5,693 nt of DNA from a bacterium (GTDB lineage Bacteria > Muiribacteriota > Ozemobacteria > Ozemobacterales > Ozemobacteraceae): contig JACPTH010000207.1 in assembly GCA_016192885.1 (NCBI GenBank), positions 4,608-10,300 of the forward strand, read 5' to 3'. Position numbers and translations under genes: made by a program. The notes below the pieces were generated by a model, which saw nothing but the letters and a program-made list of their open reading frames with translations, was not told the DNA's origin and made no database searches. This document shows, one piece after another, positions 5,085-5,693 of the stretch. The stretch's first letter is position 1, and the number at the start of each line of letters is the position of its first letter.

Positions 5085-5693
5085 ATGGATATTCTTGTAA
5101 CCGGCGCCGCGGGTTTCATTGGGTTCCATCTTTCAAAATTGTATCTTGAAAAGGGAAATCGCGTTGTCGGATTCGACAATTTGAATTCATATTATGACGT
5201 TTCCCTGAAAAAAGCGCGCTTGGGGATTTTAACGAGGTTTTCCAACTTTTCTTTCGAACATGGAGACCTGGCGGATCGTGACCGCCTTTGCAATATTTTT
5301 AGATCGCATTCTTTTGATAGGGTTGCGAACATGGCGGGGCAAGCGGGAGTTCGATATAGCCTTTCCAACCCTCACGCTTATGTTGATTCTAACCTTGTAG
5401 GATTCGTGAATCTTCTGGAAGAATGTCGCAAGGCGAAAGTTCCACATTTGGTATTCGCATCGTCAAGCTCGGTTTACGGGGCAAATACCGCCATGCCATT
5501 TTCCATTCACCACCAAGTCGATCATCCCATTTCGTTATATGCCGCGACAAAAAAAGCCAACGAATTATTCGCCCATACATACGCGCATTTGTTTCGACTT
5601 CCGGTTACGGGGCTTCGCTTTTTTACGGTTTACGGCCCATGGGGTAGACCCGATATGGCGGCATTTTTGTTCACCAAAGCTATCCTTTCGGGT
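5085..5693 (+). CDS. UDP-glucuronate 4-epimerase-like NAD-dependent sugar epimerase, 3'-truncated by window edge
   Basis: The first 203 residues of an extended short-chain dehydrogenase are present with no frameshift; relatives are about 335 residues long. It most resembles UDP-glucuronate 4-epimerases, cytoplasmic enzymes that interconvert UDP-glucuronate and UDP-galacturonate for capsule or lipopolysaccharide. Visible features are the NAD-binding GAAGFIG (7-13), acidic Asp31 in FDNLNSYYDVSLKKARL, the AGQAGVRYS segment (84-92), the catalytic Ser region ASSSSVYG (125-132), the catalytic YAATK (Tyr152, Lys156) and RFFTVYGPWGRPDM (178-191), typical of this subgroup. One deviation is ANMAGQAG where relatives usually read HLAAQAG. 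The start is supported by GAGGAGG. It is transcribed away from the metal operon; downstream neighbours, which would show whether it sits in a polysaccharide cluster, are outside the window. Other UDP-sugar 4-epimerases are possible. Confidence 0.9.
   Translation, partial: MDILVTGAAGFIGFHLSKLYLEKGNRVVGFDNLNSYYDVSLKKARLGILTRFSNFSFEHGDLADRDRLCNIFRSHSFDRVANMAGQAGVRYSLSNPHAYVDSNLVGFVNLLEECRKAKVPHLVFASSSSVYGANTAMPFSIHHQVDHPISLYAATKKANELFAHTYAHLFRLPVTGLRFFTVYGPWGRPDMAAFLFTKAILSG

Noticed and set aside
4913..5179. 88-codon ORF on the - strand ending in a VIPAKAGIQ-type peptide
   Set aside because: Its C-terminal third is a translation of the palindromic repeat at 4911-4985, a well-known source of spurious proteins. 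The rest overlaps the start of the epimerase gene antisense.

Overview
The window holds ordinary bacterial chromosomal DNA of moderate GC content, dense in genes and with no phage, plasmid or CRISPR signature. The organism cannot be named from it. A Gram-negative or other envelope-rich bacterium is suggested by a UDP-glucuronate 4-epimerase-type gene (surface polysaccharide synthesis), exported proteins with Sec signal peptides, and a dispersed palindromic repeat of the GTCATTCCGGC type. That is inference, not proof.

Left part (1-1745, + strand): the last 45 codons of an exported clostripain-like (peptidase family C11) protein, then a strong intrinsic terminator, then a complete second C11 cysteine peptidase (354-1700) with signal peptide, catalytic His and Cys, and its own terminator. 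The two genes share a C-terminal motif (NFR-x-x-TEGGLPSS), so they are tandem paralogues, each ending in its own terminator.

Middle (1765-2127, + strand): a small four-helix membrane protein of the YvlD/DUF360 (phage_holin_4_2-like) family, convergent with the next operon.

Right-centre (2145-4778, - strand): a compact three-gene metal-uptake operon in the order substrate-binding protein (znuA-like), ATPase (znuC-like), permease (znuB-like). The genes overlap or abut, which suggests translational coupling. The binding protein captures the metal outside the membrane, the permease carries it across, and the ATPase powers import. Three candidate metal-binding histidines favour zinc, but manganese is not excluded. 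Upstream lies a very good sigma70-type promoter (TTGTCA-17-TATGAT) embedded in a 9-bp inverted repeat, a likely operator. A perfect 14-bp hairpin with terminator-like A5-CCCC/GGGG-T5 arms sits on the probable translation start. Together they make this leader the most interesting regulatory region of the window.

Right end (5085-5693, + strand, cut by the window edge): the first 203 residues of a UDP-glucuronate 4-epimerase-like short-chain dehydrogenase, divergent from the metal operon. The roughly 265-bp divergent intergenic region also carries a 75-bp palindromic repeat. I found no convincing wholly new system. The best leads are the metal-operon leader and the C11 paralogue pair.
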